From: Candidatus Woesearchaeota archaeon
Lineage (GTDB): Archaea; Nanobdellota; Nanobdellia; Woesearchaeales; UBA10200
Length of the DNA: 5,502 nucleotides
Direction: 5' to 3'
Assembly (NCBI GenBank): GCA_016180275.1
Contig: JACPBN010000050.1
Coordinates: forward strand, 1-5,502
In this document: piece by piece, positions 4,999 through 5,502 of the stretch
How the letters are laid out: the number at the start of each line of letters is the position of its first letter
Numbering within the stretch: the first letter of the stretch is position 1
Position numbers and translations under genes: made by a program
The notes under the pieces: model-generated
The model's database searches: none
Seen by the model: the letters and a program-made list of their open reading frames with translations, nothing else
Told to the model about the DNA's origin: nothing

Positions 4999-5076
4999 CT
5001 TACCTCAAATCTCTACCCCAATTTTGAAAATCGCTAATGATTAGTGATTTTCAAAAAATCAGTTCTTACCTCAAAT
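4998..5076. repeat. palindrome between duplicated ribosome-binding sites
   Basis: TCTTACCTCAAAT occurs at 4998-5010 and, identical over 13 bp, at 5064-5076. On the minus strand it is ATTTGAGGTAAGA and contains the Shine-Dalgarno of the 96-aa gene. Between the copies is a near-perfect palindrome: TTTTGAAAATCGCTAAT (5022-5038) and its inverted copy (5040-5056), one mismatch, 1-bp centre. Direct repeats flanking a palindrome of this size suggest a small insertion that duplicated its target. The alternative is a tandem duplication followed by change. Confidence 0.65.
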
Positions 5077-5109
5077 ATAATGTTGTTACTGGGAAGAAGT
5101 TATGTTTTA

Positions 5110-5120
5110 GTATATAAACT
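5110..5120 (-). promoter_or_regulatory. TATA box of the minus-strand membrane-protein operon
   Basis: Read on the minus strand the site is AGTTTATATAC, the clearest TATA box in this part. It predicts a transcript start near 5089, giving a leader of about 91 nt to ATG 4998. Without one 66-bp repeat period the leader would be about 25 nt, just enough for one Shine-Dalgarno. Confidence 0.55.
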
Positions 5121-5165
5121 TTTGTATTTTTATCACTAAAAGATAATAACATAGATAAGAAAAAT

Positions 5166-5195
5166 GTGAACCAGGATTCATGAACTATGATTCAC
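5166..5195. promoter_or_regulatory. imperfect palindrome, possible operator
   Basis: GTGAA at 5166-5170 and TTCAC at 5191-5195 flank a centre TTCATGAA, forming a 30-bp imperfect dyad in the gap between the operon promoter and the toxin gene end. It could be a regulator site, but no function is shown. A 31-codon + strand frame (5187-5282) begins within it; it overlaps the end of the toxin gene and I do not annotate it as a gene. Confidence 0.3.
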
Positions 5196-5250
5196 AAATT
5201 AATGCGAGATGAGCTGGAAGAGATAAAAGAGCTAAACAAATACAAAATAA

Positions 5251-5502
5251 TCAATATACACTTATTACATTTAACCCGCTAATATTAACAAAATCTTTGG
5301 GATTTTTTGTTATGAGTGCTGCATTATTGGCAAGAGCAATACAACCTATAATTAAGTCAAATTCAGAAGTCAACTTACCTTGGTTTTTTAACTCTGAATA
5401 TTTTTGGCCATAGGCTTTGCATGAGTTATCATCCAATGAAAGGAGAGATATGCCTTGAATAAAATTTTCTATCAGTAAAAACATCTCTTGCTGATTTTGT
5501 GA
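5251..5502 (-). CDS. vapC: VapC-like PIN-domain toxin, C-terminal part
   Basis: Partial gene: the frame is open to the window end, so the ATG at 5484 is internal, not the start. The visible 83 residues are the second half of a PIN domain, the Mg-dependent RNase fold of VapBC toxin-antitoxin systems. Hallmarks are a helix with EL.NQGK, then SEFDLIIGCIALANNAALITKN, in which the Asp is one of the conserved catalytic acidic residues, and the closing TKNPKDF followed by GLNVISVY. These match the normal 'D-xx-IA..A......VT.N..DF....GL.V' ending of VapC. The first two catalytic acids and any VapB antitoxin gene lie beyond the right edge. The toxin ends about 135 bp from the operon TATA box and reads in the same direction, but the operon has its own promoter. 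Confidence 0.85.
   Translation of the reverse strand, partial: SQNQQEMFLLIENFIQGISLLSLDDNSCKAYGQKYSELKNQGKLTSEFDLIIGCIALANNAALITKNPKDFVNISGLNVISVY

Noticed and set aside
5187..5282. 31-codon + strand open frame starting MIHKLMRDELEEIKEL
   Set aside because: It is short, overlaps the end of the toxin gene antisense, and has no clear promoter or ribosome-binding site. It could be the remnant of a gene start, but the evidence is too thin.

Overview
The window looks archaeal. It carries a gene for ribosomal protein L35Ae, a protein family of archaea and eukaryotes. Several genes start exactly where a leaderless transcript would begin, about 26 nt after a TATA box, and others have GGAGG/GGTGA-type Shine-Dalgarno sites. 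The DNA is AT-rich, the genes are small and mostly unrecognised, and there is a VapC-type toxin. Together this fits a small-genome (DPANN/Woesearchaeota-like) archaeon, but the lineage is inference.

Left part (1-1086, + strand): the C-terminal end of a TctA-like (DUF112-type) membrane permease, a 105-aa HExxH putative metallopeptidase, and a 152-aa unknown protein. The last two have a TATA box that puts the transcription start at or beside the ATG. A 260-aa unknown gene (1026-1808, - strand) converges on the 152-aa gene and overlaps its 3' end by 61 bp. Beyond its promoter comes the + strand L35Ae gene (to 2103). Its conserved N-terminus is broken: family-like codons continue 11 codons upstream of the only in-frame ATG and then meet a stop.

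Middle and right part (2410-4998, - strand): four genes in a row. A 96-aa unknown protein abuts, TAAATG, a 303-aa multi-span membrane protein. A related 256-aa membrane protein follows, then a short 117-aa member. The two long ones align through a shared core and the short one shares part of it, so this appears to be a local paralogous family of unknown function. At the right edge is the C-terminal part of a VapC-like PIN-domain toxin (- strand, cut by the window end).

The most unusual structure is a set of three palindromic, direct-repeat-flanked mini-elements placed around this - strand cluster. One is a 53-bp palindromic segment between two copies of a 13-bp sequence that contains the ribosome-binding site of the 96-aa gene. 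One is a 66-bp segment with TAAACTTT repeats that separates the Shine-Dalgarno of the 256-aa gene from its start codon. One is a GC-rich element of about 219 bp with terminal inverted repeats and 9-bp direct repeats, just behind the last gene. All three look like small non-autonomous insertions, or RNA-structured elements, in the untranslated parts of one operon. They do not obviously share sequence.
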